Assembly: GCA_014058105.1 (NCBI GenBank) | Contig: JACGCM010002082.1 | Coordinates: 1,488,001-1,552,000 of the forward strand | Length of the DNA stretch: 64,000 nt | Source of the DNA: Kingdonia uniflora | Lineage: Eukaryota > Streptophyta > Magnoliopsida > Ranunculales > Circaeasteraceae | Direction of reading: 5' to 3' | Shown here: positions 13,037 through 23,769 of the stretch, in pieces | How the letters are laid out: every line of letters begins with the position of its first letter | How positions within the stretch are numbered: the first letter of the stretch is position 1 | The notes under the pieces: generated by a model | Told to the model about the DNA's origin: nothing | Databases searched by the model: none | What the model saw: only the letters and a program-made list of their open reading frames with translations | Program-made: the position numbers and the translations under genes

Positions 13037-13585
13037 TATAGGGACCTGTCCCTCGACCTATACCAAACTCGAACTACCGCAACACTAAACTTATGCATTC
13101 TACACGTGACATATACAATCAGTAATAACACCTAGACCACGAACTGATAAAGAATGTGGATCGAGCACTACAAAAAATATGAACAAGTCAAAGACACTTG
13201 TCTCTCACAAACTAGCAGTTATACATTCAACTACCATTTACCTTATTTTCAAAAGAGCGTGCCTCTACACGATAACGAACTAAGAGTGAGGTCTATAAAA
13301 AGGATGAGCTCCAGAGGAAAAAGGACCAAGAATTTTATATTCCAAGATCAAGTTTTCTACCTCAAGAGAGCACAAAACTAGTAATTAAATATCAGTCTCA
13401 AGCAATAAAAGTTACAGTTACTAAACCCTCATGTCGATGTCATAGTTTTTACCTATTTAAAGGTTTCTACGTTAATCGCCTGTGTCATTTCTATATTTGA
13501 GTTATACTAATTCCTATCATAGGTAAATTTACTGTAATTGTTAATTTCTAGCTATTTCAAGCTACTATGAAATTAGGCCATTACA
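13037..13585 (+). repeat. 3' LTR of element A
   Basis: 549 bp starting TATAGGGACC after the polypurine tract and ending GGCCATTACA. It is the same LTR family as those of B, in the opposite orientation: B's reverse complement starts TGTAGGGACC and ends GGCCGTTACA. A TATA box, TATAAAA at 13294-13300, marks the likely start of transcription. CCAAA follows the end and is the predicted target duplication. Confidence 0.85.
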
Positions 13586-14370
13586 CCAAATGCATAGCAA
13601 AAAAGGAAAAAATCGGCCATATATATTAGTGCAAGAAAGGCAAAAAAAACATACAAGATGACAAAAAAGCTTGAAGTGCTCTTAAATTTGTAGAAGAAGA
13701 AAAAGTTCTTTGAGAGTTCATCATTGAAATAAATTAGTGTTGTGATTTGAAGTACTAGAAAAGAAACAACCTTCACTTACCTATTGTAATCTTTGTGGAT
13801 AGCATAAAAGATGAAGAAAATCACGGGAAAATCTTATACGAGGAAGATGAAGCTCTTTGAGAGTCCATAGAAATAAATAGTTTAGTGAATAACACTTGAA
13901 GAACAACCATCATTTGGTTATTATACATTTCCCTAAGAAAGAAAATGGCATATTAAGTATTGTAATCAAAGTAAATGTATTCGAAGACGTGAGATGGTAT
14001 ATGCATACTCAAGATTAGGACAATCCTGCTAAAACCAATGTAATCATGGATATCGGTATTATAATTAAGGTATTCAATGACCTGAGACACGAAAATCACA
14101 TTCAAGATGATAAGAATTTTGTTAATAGCAAATGCACAGGGGAAGAGTGTGACGATGCATGGGATTAACAGTTTCTTCTTGTAATCTTTGACAAAATTCA
14201 CTGAAACAAGAAAATTATCGTCGAGTAAGATGACTGACAATACCCATAAAATGAGTGTAGTAATGAATGCATAGAGAAGAAGGAAGCCATTTGAGAGTCT
14301 ATCATTGTAATAAGAAATTACTAGCGAGAAAATGCTTGTGAGAAACAGAAAGAAATCCAAGAAAGCGCCT
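13586..14370 (-). pseudogene. N-terminal membrane-module fragments of tandem-kinase family gene
   Basis: On the - strand several degraded copies of the membrane module seen in the gene at 35344-37782: ISYYNDRLSNGFLLLYAF (about 14310-14255), LIYFNDELSKNFFFF (about 13735-13695), and a copy at 13873-13851 that reads either YFYGLSKSFIFL or, in another frame, MDSQRASSSS, identical to the start of the intact-frame gene. The right-hand end is cut at 13586 in the middle of FCYAFG by the 3' LTR of element A. The kinase half should therefore sit beyond the 5' LTR, left of the window. Frames are broken and no complete product is possible. Confidence 0.7.
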
Positions 14371-14539
14371 ATTTTAAACTAAGAAATGATAGTAGATTTT
14401 GGATAGCATGTCAGAGAAGCCTTCTAAAGTTTCAACATATTCAGAATCATTAAAGCTGATACCACGATTCTAAGACTTAATTAAGAGATGACTTTAAAAA
14501 TATGAACATAGCAGTCTTAAACTTTGTGTTATTATTAAA

Positions 14540-15000
14540 ATCTAGTGGCTATATTTCTTTCATTTTTTCATTTTCTATGGCCAAAATTAAGTTTGATTTT
14601 TTTTCTTAAATCAAAACTAGGCTTTTATACCTCAAATACTGATGGTGTTCTTAGTGACACAGGTAGTTATGGTATTGCTCTAAGAACTTGGGAGGGTGTA
14701 TCAGTGGCTATAGTAGCACAGAGGACTGGAGCCCAATCTATCACCATTCATGAGCTTGAAGGAATTGAGTATGGTCTGAATCTGGCTATCAGGCACAGCA
14801 TTTGGTAGATTCTTGTTTACATTAATTTAATGGAAGTTATCCATCTTCTATACTTAGCCAATAATGAAACTCCTTGGAAAGCAAGAAGACTGGTGGACTC
14901 CATCAAAAAGCTTATGAAGTCCTTTAGTTTTATTGATTTCTGCCATGTCTACAGAAAGACCGACTACTAACTTTCATGGCCGACAGCCAAGGACGGTCAT
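14540..15000 (+). pseudogene. LINE RNase H fragment
   Basis: Encodes a plant LINE-type RNase H (RVT_3 style): NTDGVLSDTGSYGIALR (14630-14690), an HELEGIEYGLNLAI helix, then after a stop ..LLYLANNETPWKARRLVDSI and FIDFCHVYRKT. Such domains end ORF2 of plant L1 elements. No RT precedes it here, so it is a 3' remnant or a rearranged piece. Confidence 0.65.
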
Positions 15001-15122
15001 ATTCCTCTCCCATAGGTCTTCCACCTATTTCTCTTTGAACTAAACCCACCATTCATCTTATAGTTCAGGATAAACCATCTTCTCCAACAAATGTTGGAGA
15101 CCACTCTAATCCTCATTAATTT

Positions 15123-16389
15123 GTGAGATTAAGAACTCTGACAGCCCCAATTTTGGATGTGGCAAAGGCTTTCCCTCAGAAGAAAAAGCTTTCACCTGAA
15201 GAAGGGAAGCTAAGAAAAACTGTTCTCTTAATGAAGCAAAAAGAAGCTAAATTGAATAAGGCCATTGTGGCAAACGTTCTGTATGAAGCTAGTATGAGAA
15301 CCAATGCTCTTGTTGACAATAGTGCTGGTAAAACTTGTGATGAAATTTTTCCTTAAATTGTTCATATCAATGGGGATTTTGCATTTAGTTTGAATGATGT
15401 TTAAATTGATGGGGTTAGCAATTCTGAAATTGAATTGAATGATGCTCAATTGAGAGGGTTAAAAATTCAATCCCTTATTACAATTTTGGGGAAAATCAAC
15501 TTTTCCATGATAACTGTTTGAACAAATATCCAAGCAAAAATTTAGCTGCAAAGCAGGTAGATGCTTGTGAATTAAGCGAAAGATGATTACAGATCCAAGG
15601 TTGCAGCTGGGGATGATGTTATAACCAAATTGGATTTTGATTCAGCTTGTGATGGTCTTAAATCAAGTGGTGATGGTACTTCTTCTGCGGGTAATGCTTC
15701 AGTATCACAGGGTGCAACCTAGGCTTCTCTCCTAGGTTCACCCTCAAGTAAAAAAGCTACAACAAAACTCAATTTTAGTCCTCTTAAGAGCATTAATGGT
15801 GTTTATGTGGTTTCTTTCATGGCTGAAGAGTTCATAGAAAGTATTAAAGAGTTTGATGCTTATTTAGTTGGTAATTTGTGGGGAAAAAACTAGATTACAT
15901 CTTTGTTAAGGATACCTTATGTAAGACTTGGAAATTGAAAGGGTCAGTTGATGTTACTCTCCAAAATAATAACTTCCTTTTCTTTAAATTCTCTTCGAGT
16001 GAAGACAGAGATAGAGTACTAGAGATGGAATCCCAATTTATTGCTAATAGGTTTTCCATCATTAGGCCTTTGAGGCCTTTCATTGAGACCAAAGAATCTG
16101 AATTAAAGACTATCCCTATTTGGTTTAATCTTGAGAAATTTTCTTCCCACTTATGGACCCCTAATGGAATTCGCAAGATCGTTAGCTTCATTGGAACAAC
16201 TTTATTCCTTGATAAAGTGACTGAAGATAGGACTAGAACATCATTTGCTAGAGTTTGTGTGGAAGTTAATATTGACAGGGATCTTCTAAGTATCATCCCT
16301 ATTGCTTATGAGGGGATTAGAAAATCTAACGTTGAGGTAGAATATAATTGGATTCTGATAAAGTATAATGAGTGCAAAGTCTCATATAG
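15123..16389 (+). pseudogene. LINE ORF1 (DUF4283-type nucleic-acid-binding protein), 5' part
   Basis: Proline/lysine-rich N-terminal part (15123-15356, then stops), followed from about 15800 by a DUF4283-like domain: LVGNLWGKKLDYIFVKDTLCKTW, then LQNNNFLFFKFSSSEDRDRVL, IRPLRPF, IPIWFNLEKF.SHLWTPNGIRKI.SFIGTTLFLDK, ARVCVEVNID. It is cut at 16389 by element B; the same frame resumes at 30723 after one TATAG copy. DUF4283 proteins are the ORF1 product of plant L1 LINEs. A stop near 15357 and others show decay before or after the insertion. Confidence 0.75.
16385..16389 (+). repeat. target-site duplication (left), element B
   Basis: TATAG immediately before the left LTR; identical TATAG at 30718-30722 after the right LTR. 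Confidence 0.9.
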
Positions 16390-16984
16390 TATAATGGCCT
16401 AATTCTGTAAGCTCGAGATGGCTTGGAATTAGCTCTTACACCAATGTTCTAATGACGAAAACTAATGTAAAGTAAGAAATAATACAGGTGGTTTAGCATA
16501 AAAAAACCTTTGAATATGTAAAAAACTACGACCCCGGGTTGAGGGCTTTAGTAACAGTAACTTTTATTGCTTGAGGCTGATATCTTATTACAAGTGATCT
16601 CTCAAGCTAGAAATACTTAATCTTGTAAATAAGAAATTTGGTGTTTTGAGAATCTATAAAATATGGTTTTCTTGATGATTTATCGTATATTTTTCTGGTC
16701 CTTGTCTCTTTCGGAACCATTTCCTTATATAGACCTTGTCCACAGTTCTTTATCGTGTTGAAGTACGTTCTCTGAACAATGTGGTAAGTGGCAGTTGACT
16801 GACTAACAGTTGAGTTCATGAAAGACAAGTGTCTTTGACTTGTTCATGCTTTTCTGTTGTGCCCGACCCACGTTCTTCATCAGTTCGTGGTGTATAGTCA
16901 ATGATGACTACGTGAGTCTGATATGTAGGTAGTTCGAATTGGAAATAGTTTGAATTGGGTTAGATCGAGGGATAGGTCCCTATA
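16390..16984 (-). repeat. 3' LTR of element B
   Basis: Direct repeat of 30120-30717. Inner edge at 16984 (CCCTATA) next to the polypurine tract complement; outer edge TATAATGGCC at the TATAG duplication. The terminal TG is mutated to TA. Confidence 0.92.
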
Positions 16985-17323
16985 ATCGCCCTCTCACAAC
17001 TGAAGTCACGAGTGACTTTGGTAGAGAAAGAATCTGTGACTATATGGTTTTCGGAAGTTTGAAAAGAAAGGATGTATTAATATGGATTTGAGTGTATGGA
17101 AAATGTGTATATTTTTATGAGGAGATGTTTTTGCATTAAATAATGATAGGAATATTGATATACGTGACGCTTGAAGTTTTGAGAGTTTCATTTGTTTTGA
17201 ATGATGACGCTTGGGAAACGTACCTGCACATTAAATATCAGGGTTATATAAATAGTACATATACCAAGGATTTTGGCAAAGTGCGTTGTTTGTTGTATAA
17301 TTATCAAGAAGTCTAGATTGACA

Positions 17324-17650
17324 ATGGTGAAGACCCAAATAATGGTTTACGAAGAGAAGGATTATACAGAGATACAGAATATTAAGTTGAGATACTTTGG
17401 TGATCAGTCATTGGAGATGCCTATCCCTATTCCCGTTCTACCGACGTATCAACGTATGTTAGAAGAAGAAGCAGCTGAAGTTGAAGAAGATTTTTACTGT
17501 ATGTAGAGATTTTATTATGTTGTCTTAACAGGCGAGCAACGCTGGAGGTATCTCCGCATCCTTGCAGAGGACAAGGTTGAGAAGATAGATGTGGGGACCG
17601 GCGTAACTGTAGGGTAGTTTTGGTGGTATCTTGCGTAGGATTGGATTCTA
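17324..17650 (+). pseudogene. small antisense ORF I of element B
   Basis: ATG at 17324 opens MVKTQIMVYEEKDYTE, RYFGDQSLEMPIPIPVLP, TYQRMLEEEAAEVEEDFYCM to a stop at 17504; the similarity to element A continues in frame past it (RFYYVVLTGEQRWRYLRILAED) to about 17620. The product would be about 100-140 residues, acidic, with a conserved IPVLPxY and GEQRR/W..LR.L.ED core. No known domain recognised. Opposite to gag-pol and upstream of ORF II, as in element A. Confidence 0.6.
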
Positions 17651-17968
17651 AGATTAGACCTTTTTTATCTCAACCAACTCTCTGATGGTAGTAGTTATAG
17701 AGGAGGCAACGACGGTAGTGAAGAAGGAAGACAGAGATTGGAAGTCTACTTCTGCACCATTATCGTGTCTTAGCTCTAAGAAGACCTTATATTTGAAGAG
17801 TTAGTTCAAGCACTGACTCTTTCTTCTTTCATGTCCAGACTTCTTCCAAACAAAGTTTCTGGTCAGAGTAACATGGTGTGAAGGTAGAAGGACTCTTGGT
17901 GATTTTGAATGCCTGCTTTGTTTTAGAAGATTCTTAGAGTGAAACATCACTGAAGTCAGATGAACTAA

Positions 17969-18121
17969 ATGATTTGTCATTTCGGAGTACCTGAAAGACT
18001 TGTTATCGGTAAAATTCTTAAAAGACTTGTTATCTGTAAAGTACCAGAAAGGCTTGTTATTTGTAAAGTACTTAAAAGACTTGTTATCTGTAAAATACCT
18101 AAAATTTATATCTGGGCTTAA
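17969..18121 (+). repeat. 27-bp tandem repeat forming a 50-residue open frame
   Basis: Four units start at 17997, 18024, 18051 and 18078, exactly 27 bp apart. Because 27 is a multiple of three, one frame stays open from ATG 17969 to TAA 18119-18121 and encodes a nonapeptide repeat of the form (K)VPERLVIC / VLKRLVIC. No homology known; may be chance within non-coding spacer. Confidence 0.7.
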
Positions 18122-18124
18122 ATA

Positions 18125-19290
18125 AAATATGGTTATCCAAACTCTGTGTTGATATATAGATTAACTTTTGTGATTGAAATTGAGCTATGAGTAATTTGAA
18201 GATGTGTGACAAGAGGACAAAATATAACATATATAATTGAAATAGAAAGTATATGATAGCAATCAAGTTGTAAAAAATAAAAGATGAGTAAGAATTTATC
18301 TTTGAACTGAATAATTTAGAATTATTGGGAGAGAAAATTGCAGAAGATTTAAAATATGCAGGAATTATAAATTTTAGCTCAGGGAGGTCACTCTGAAATA
18401 TTGGATTTGGAGAAAATAAGTTCAAGATGCACTAGGCCGAAATCACTGAGGTCGATGTGGATAGATAAGTTCAAATAATTTCTACTCAGGATACTAGGGT
18501 TTTTTGTTGCGAAAGAACATAATACAAATACAAATTGTAGGGGATTTGAAGTAATCAAGAAAACTGCATAAATAGGGCAGAAATGAATATGGATATGAGT
18601 AAGACATAGAATATGGTGTAGACTCGATCTAAGAGAATTTCTTATGTTGCTGAGGGACGATTGGTGATTAAGATAGCCGAAGTACGAGAGCGGATCTTTG
18701 GTTTGCTAGATTATGATGGTAACTTGCCAGTGTTCGAGTATCAGTTTGAAGGTTTTGAATAGATGGGTAAGGAACTTGAGTTAGGACGTTGCTTCTATGA
18801 GGAACTATTTTGGGAAGTAATTGTGGAGCCTTTAGCTCAAAAAGAGGTTGTGAAACTAATTGCTGAAGAAGAGCTCAAGTTGGAAGATGTAAGCATTGTT
18901 GGAGGCGAGCCGATTAGGTATAGCTCCTTTGGACATCTAGGATATTTCAGGTGTAATTATATGTGAGGGAGTGAATTATATGTGGTTGAATAAACTGTCA
19001 AAGAAATGTAATGAGAATGAAGTTTAAATCTATCCTCTTTTGTTGCAAATGTTATTTGTGACTGTTGTGAAAAATGAGTTTGAACTTTGAATTGTGAGAG
19101 CTTCGGAAATGACGTCAGCACTTCTATAAGTAGAAGAAGCAAAAATAGAAAAAGTAGACAACTTTTGATTTTGTTTTTGGTATAATTACAGGGAAAGTTT
19201 GATTGCGTGTAAGTGTTGGGTCATCATAAGTGTAGGGAGGTCAGAGGGTGATTTGGATAAGAAAAATGAAAATATATTAAAATATAAGAC
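18125..19290. other. non-coding interior of element B
   Basis: Between ORF I and the promoter-like block. AT-rich, with an open frame at 18763-18966 (charged, KEVVKLIAEEELKLEDVS) that I cannot place. No match to a known domain. Confidence 0.4.
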
Positions 19291-19299
19291 AAAGGCAAT

Positions 19300-19440
19300 G
19301 ATGGGAAGGTGTTTTCACCAAAAAGGTGCAAGACGTCTGACATTAATTGTGGAGGGGATACCTCAATTCCAAAAGTGAGGGCAGCTCGTACGAGGCCCAA
19401 TAACTGTCAGCAGCTAGAGAGAAAAAATATAAATAATGCT
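19300..19440 (+). promoter_or_regulatory. putative internal promoter of the antisense gene (B)
   Basis: CCCAATAACTG (about 19396) followed about 30 bp later by TATAAATA (19428-19435), in a block conserved with 10880-11010 of element A. It precedes ATG 19818 of ORF II by about 380 bp. Function inferred from conservation and motif order. Confidence 0.55.
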
Positions 19441-19817
19441 TCATCTTCTTCATTCAAATGTTTATCAACTTCTAAAAAATTGAAGAACAGTGAAAGAGGA
19501 AAGAGAAAAAATAGCAGAGAATTTTGTGAAAAATTAATCGAAAGTGGGCAGTAATCAAAGTGAGAAAGAGTTGCAGAAACTGAGTCACGAAGGTGATTAT
19601 ATAACAGCATTGTGAGAGAAGGATTTAGATTCATATTCCGACATTGAAGGTTAGTAAACGATTTGTGATACTGTGAATGTGTTTCTTTATATATATTTTG
19701 TGTGGTATTCAAATCTAAAAATGACTATTTATAGTAACCTATAAAACTCTGTTAGATATATTTGTAAAAGGAGATACGGATAATATACGTATCTGTGTGA
19801 TGTATATGCAAAAGATA

Positions 19818-22800
19818 ATGATAGAATACCTAGACCTGTATGTAGGTCGAGCGTGAGGAGTTTTGTGCAAAATCAAATCTCATCTGTAGAGTTGTAGTTG
19901 ATATGGAGAATTCACCTGCTCTGGAGGCCTCGACCACCGGTCGTTCGGCGGAGTCTAAAAGTGCAGTATTCGATAGGGAGAATGGATTAGAAGTCGTTCA
20001 ATTTCCAGATTTCCCTGGAAAATTGGTATCATATTCTCCAAACTCTAATGTGTTTAGAAAATTTTGAAAAGCCAAAGCTCTTGTAAGGAGAAGATGGGGC
20101 AATTTTGTAGAACATGCCAGTAGGCAGTTTAGAAGTTGTATGGTAGGATCTGGGGAGGAACATTTCTTATTGCTGGCTGATTTAGAGAAGGATAAATTAT
20201 ATAGGGAGTTAGACGAATCGATTTCCTTGGAGTATTATGATGGAAATGTCTTGGGCGACATGGAAGAGGGTTTTCTGTATTACCTATCTTAATTAGAGTA
20301 CAGGCTGAGTCAGTCCCATGGCAATCTTGTGAAAGGGATTATGAATATCATAGGGGAATGTTCTGTCAAGTTGAATAGGAACATGTGGGAGGTGATAAAT
20401 ATATATGAGTGTTTAATAAATTGTGGAAGGAAAATGAGGTAGAGGGGAGAATATCTCAAAAAGATGTATTACAATTTTATGGAGTGAAGAATTATTCTGC
20501 AAGTGGAGGGGCATACTTTTTTGCCAGTTCGACTCATCCACTTTTCATCAATCTGAATTCAGCAGGCTGAATGTGGAACGATAATGTGATATGGGTGAAG
20601 GGTGATTGGCTTTAGAGAGATTATGAAGAACCCATGGAACTTCTGTGTAGAACTGTGAAGAAAAGTAAGTATAATAATGTATAATATTTAAATATTGAAA
20701 TTGAATATTGCTCTATTGATGATAATGTGTTATTGTTTGACAGGCCCTCAATCGAAGGTGAAGAAGATAAAGTCTCTGTTAGATACTGTTGCTCAGGAAG
20801 GGACCGAGCTCGAAGCTGTACTGAAAGAACTTGGCATTAGCAAAAAGAAGCGAGCTAACAAGTCCGAGAAATTTTAAAAGTATCAAGCAACGAGGTTAAT
20901 GATGGGTACTGGTGGCAACAAGAAGAGGGAAGCTAATAGAGAGAGACGAGTAGTTTTGTTAAAGGCCTCCGAAGTAGATTTTGCAAATGTGCCGGAGTCT
21001 ACTATATTGAGCAAGTTAGCTCGGGAGTTTCCAAAGAAGAAGATGTTGAAGCGTGGCTCGACCTCCAGAACCACAGGAAGTGGTGATGTCGAAGGAGAGG
21101 TGAAGAAGAGAAGGGTTAACCCTCCTTCCCAACTGATTGGGACGAAGGTCGCAGAGAATCGACCTGGTAAAGAAGACGTGTTGAAAGCGGTGGAGGAAAG
21201 GGCCAGGCTTGCAGCTCGTAATGGTGAGGAGAAGATGGGCAAAATGGTAAGTTTGACTATTTGAATATCTTCTGAATTCTGTTTTGTAGTTCGAGCTAAA
21301 AAATGTGGTCGATGATTGTATTGTTTTTGTAAGCTACTCGTTTGATGAAGGGGATCTGCCTTGGGATGGCGGAGGAGAAAGCTAAGCTCGAGAAGGGAAA
21401 GGCTGAGCTCGAAAGAAGGTAGCTCATTTGAAAACTAACTTGGCTAGGAAGGGGAAGCAACTGGACTCTGTGAAGGCTGTGCAAGAGGTGGAGAAAAGTG
21501 AGCTAACAGCGGAAGCGGGAAAGATTCTAGAGGAGGTGGCAATCCAGTGTGATAGACTTGGGCGCCACCTTCTAAAAATGAGGTACTCCAAAACAAAGGT
21601 GAATGACATTATGGAGGATACCTATGTTGAAGAGGAGTAGGTGGAGGATGATGGAGCTGACGTTGTAAGAGGGTTTAATGGAGCTTCTCCCCAGACTGTA
21701 TGAGAGAACGAAGAGGATGATGATGTCAACCCAAAGAATGTGAATGAAAATATAGAGTAGAATTGTTAACTATTTGGTTGTGTGATTATGAGGGGTTTGT
21801 GAACTGTAACTGTATGGATCAATGTATGATAAATTTATGTAGGCTAAGTTATATTTATAAACCTTGTTTGTAGGAACGTAAGGATATGCACCTTAGAATA
21901 AAAGAATTAGAGAATGAGCTTGCTAAGGAGAAAGGCACCTCAGCGTCCCTATTGACTTCTCAAGCGGAGCTACAAATTTAGAAAAGAGCAAGAAATATTT
22001 GACTTGTATGCTTCATTACTTTAGAGCTACAAAGTACTAATTAGAACATGGAGACAAACCAAAATCTTACTAGCAGTTTAGGGGCAATGGTACTCAACTG
22101 TGTATAAATAATGTTAAAGTGTTGAAAATTTAAAATATAGAAAATGTGTACCTTGGAATTGGAAGTATATGTTTTTTTTTTTTGGATTGGGATCATACTT
22201 TGACCTTAAGTTTAGAAGCAGTTTCATACAGTAGATGTCTTAAAATAAACATTTCGTTAGAAATAAGATGTATGTATCGAGTGAGTGTCCTGAATCGAAC
22301 TTGATGTATTGCAACTGTGATGTTTAGGTCAAATTGGAGTCAGCTCACTTGAGCGAATAAGAGACACGCCAAAATAACTAAGAGTTTGCAGCGGAGCTTG
22401 ACAGAATGAGAGAGGCAAATGAAGATAGGGAGGATCAACACGTAAAGGTACATTTTAAGTTCGTCAAAGTAACACAAACCGTTGATGACTTCACTCAGCA
22501 GATCGAGGAGAAGGATGCCAAAATTAGTACGGGGAAAAAAGATCTTGCAGAGACGAAGGAAAAGGTAGTAAAACTCAAAAGCCAGAATAATGCGCTGATG
22601 GTAAACAGTAAGGAGTCCCACATGGCCCGATACCATATCCAGGCCTTAGAAATGTCAGAGAAAGAGTCACACCATTGTGTGGCCAGTCTGAAGGACTAAA
22701 TGATTAGTAAAACGAACGAATAAAAGTAGACTCGAGCTTATTTAGTGAGTACCAGGAGCGAACTGGAGCGATTGAAGGATACAATAATTGAGAAAGTTAG

Positions 22801-23724
22801 TGAGCTGAAGAGAGCTCGAGATGACCTATGTACCTCCAAAATTGTGGTTGAGCAGTTAACTACAGTTTTACCTACTAAAGATATAGAGTTCTGGCTGGTA
22901 CAAAGAAAATGTTATGAGCTGAATGAGAGGGTGGCGCAATTGAAGACCGATTTGGCTCAGACAAATTTATGCGACAAAAATGCTAAGGCCGGAGAGTGCT
23001 CGCGAAATAATAAAGATGATGTCTGGGTTTCCATTATTCAAGGGGATGTGGTTAGCCTATCAGCTCGAATCAGAGAGTTGGAGGGAAACGTAGCTCGAAC
23101 TCAAGATCGAGTACAAAAAGGAAATAAGCGGTTAAGGGAGTGCAAAGGTAAGTTGGATGCTGTTTTTGCCAGGGAACAAGAGTTAGAGCGGGTTATTAGG
23201 GGTAAGGAAATTTTAATAAAGACAAAGATCTTGAGGAACTTTGTGCCCAGGTAGCTAAATTGAGGACGGTAAACCAGGCTTAATTAGATAAAGCAGATGA
23301 GAAGGTGAGGGAGCATATACATCTTATGTCCTATTCAAAAAATTGCATGGAATGGCATGAAGCACGGTACAAGAAGTTGTAAGAGCGCTTTCAGAAAGTG
23401 AGAGTAAATTTTGGCAAGGCAGTTATGCCTGAAGTATCGCGTTCAGAGATGTTAACAACAATTATTGCCTATTTTGTTGAGGAGATTAGAAGGATCAAGA
23501 TAGAGAGGGATACCTTGCATGACTGTTTATCAAATAGAAGATACATTTATAGAGCTGATGTAGATCAAGGAAACTGTATGATCTCCATGGAAATGGAGTT
23601 AGGTTCTCTAACTTCTGAATTAGTAGAGAAAGGTAGAATTATTGTGGCTGCTCGAGCTCAATATTTTATGGTTGATCATTCTCCTGTTGTAGGGGAAAAC
23701 GTAGCTGACCTCCCAACAGCATAA
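19818..23724 (+). pseudogene. antisense gene of element B: gypsy-associated coiled-coil protein (ORF II), spliced, degraded
   Basis: ATG 19818 opens MIEYLDLYVGR. Then VVQFPDFPGKL (about 20000), FVEHASRQFRSC, MWEVINIYE (about 20385), VIWVKGDWL..EEPMELLCRTVKKS (to 20664). Intron 20665-20743, then a lysine-rich exon (ISKKKRANKSEKF; EVKKRRVNPPS, nuclear-localisation-like), a GTAAGT donor at 21246, acidic and helical segments, an acceptor TTGTTTGTAG at 21873 before ERKDMHLRIKELENELAKEK, an acceptor before VKLESAHLSE (22328), and long coiled coil 22406-23254. The C-terminal block YFVEEIRRIKIERDTLHDCL..ADVDQGNC is at 23475-23580; stop at 23722. Collinear with element A throughout. Stops near 19857 and 20290 and a frame change near 20430 disable it. 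Nuclear location is inferred. Confidence 0.72.
20665..20743 (+). other. predicted intron of the antisense gene (B)
   Basis: Donor AAAA|GTAAGT at 20665, acceptor TTGTTTGACAG ending 20743; 79 bp, very AT-rich. It follows the conserved TVKKSK end; in element A the same TVKKSN block is followed by a GTAATG, consistent with a shared splice position. Confidence 0.6.
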
Positions 23725-23769
23725 AAGAATCCTTTGCAGTGGCTGTATATGTAACCAAAAAAAATATTT

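Larger units (their letters stand above)
1..13585 (+). mobile_element. Tat-like Ty3/gypsy retrotransposon A (5' LTR outside window)
   Basis: Long LTR retrotransposon in the + direction. Order: gag, protease-RT-RNase H-integrase, a 55-bp tandem repeat, a long gene on the opposite strand, a small second antisense ORF, a polypurine tract (13026-13036, GAAGGGGTGAT) and the 3' LTR. Aligning its first bases with the complete sister element B places base 1 about 100 bp downstream of the primer-binding site, so the 5' LTR should end just left of the window. The YPDW-type RT, the YCxxHxxxxH gag motif and antisense ORFs beyond integrase fit the Tat lineage (Grande/Retand/Ogre relatives); lineage assignment is inference. 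Every reading frame is broken, so it is not autonomous. Expected duplicated target after the 3' LTR: CCAAA. Confidence 0.88.

Noticed and set aside
18763..18966. 67-residue open frame in element B interior
   Set aside because: Charged sequence with no counterpart found in element A and no known motif; left inside the spacer description.
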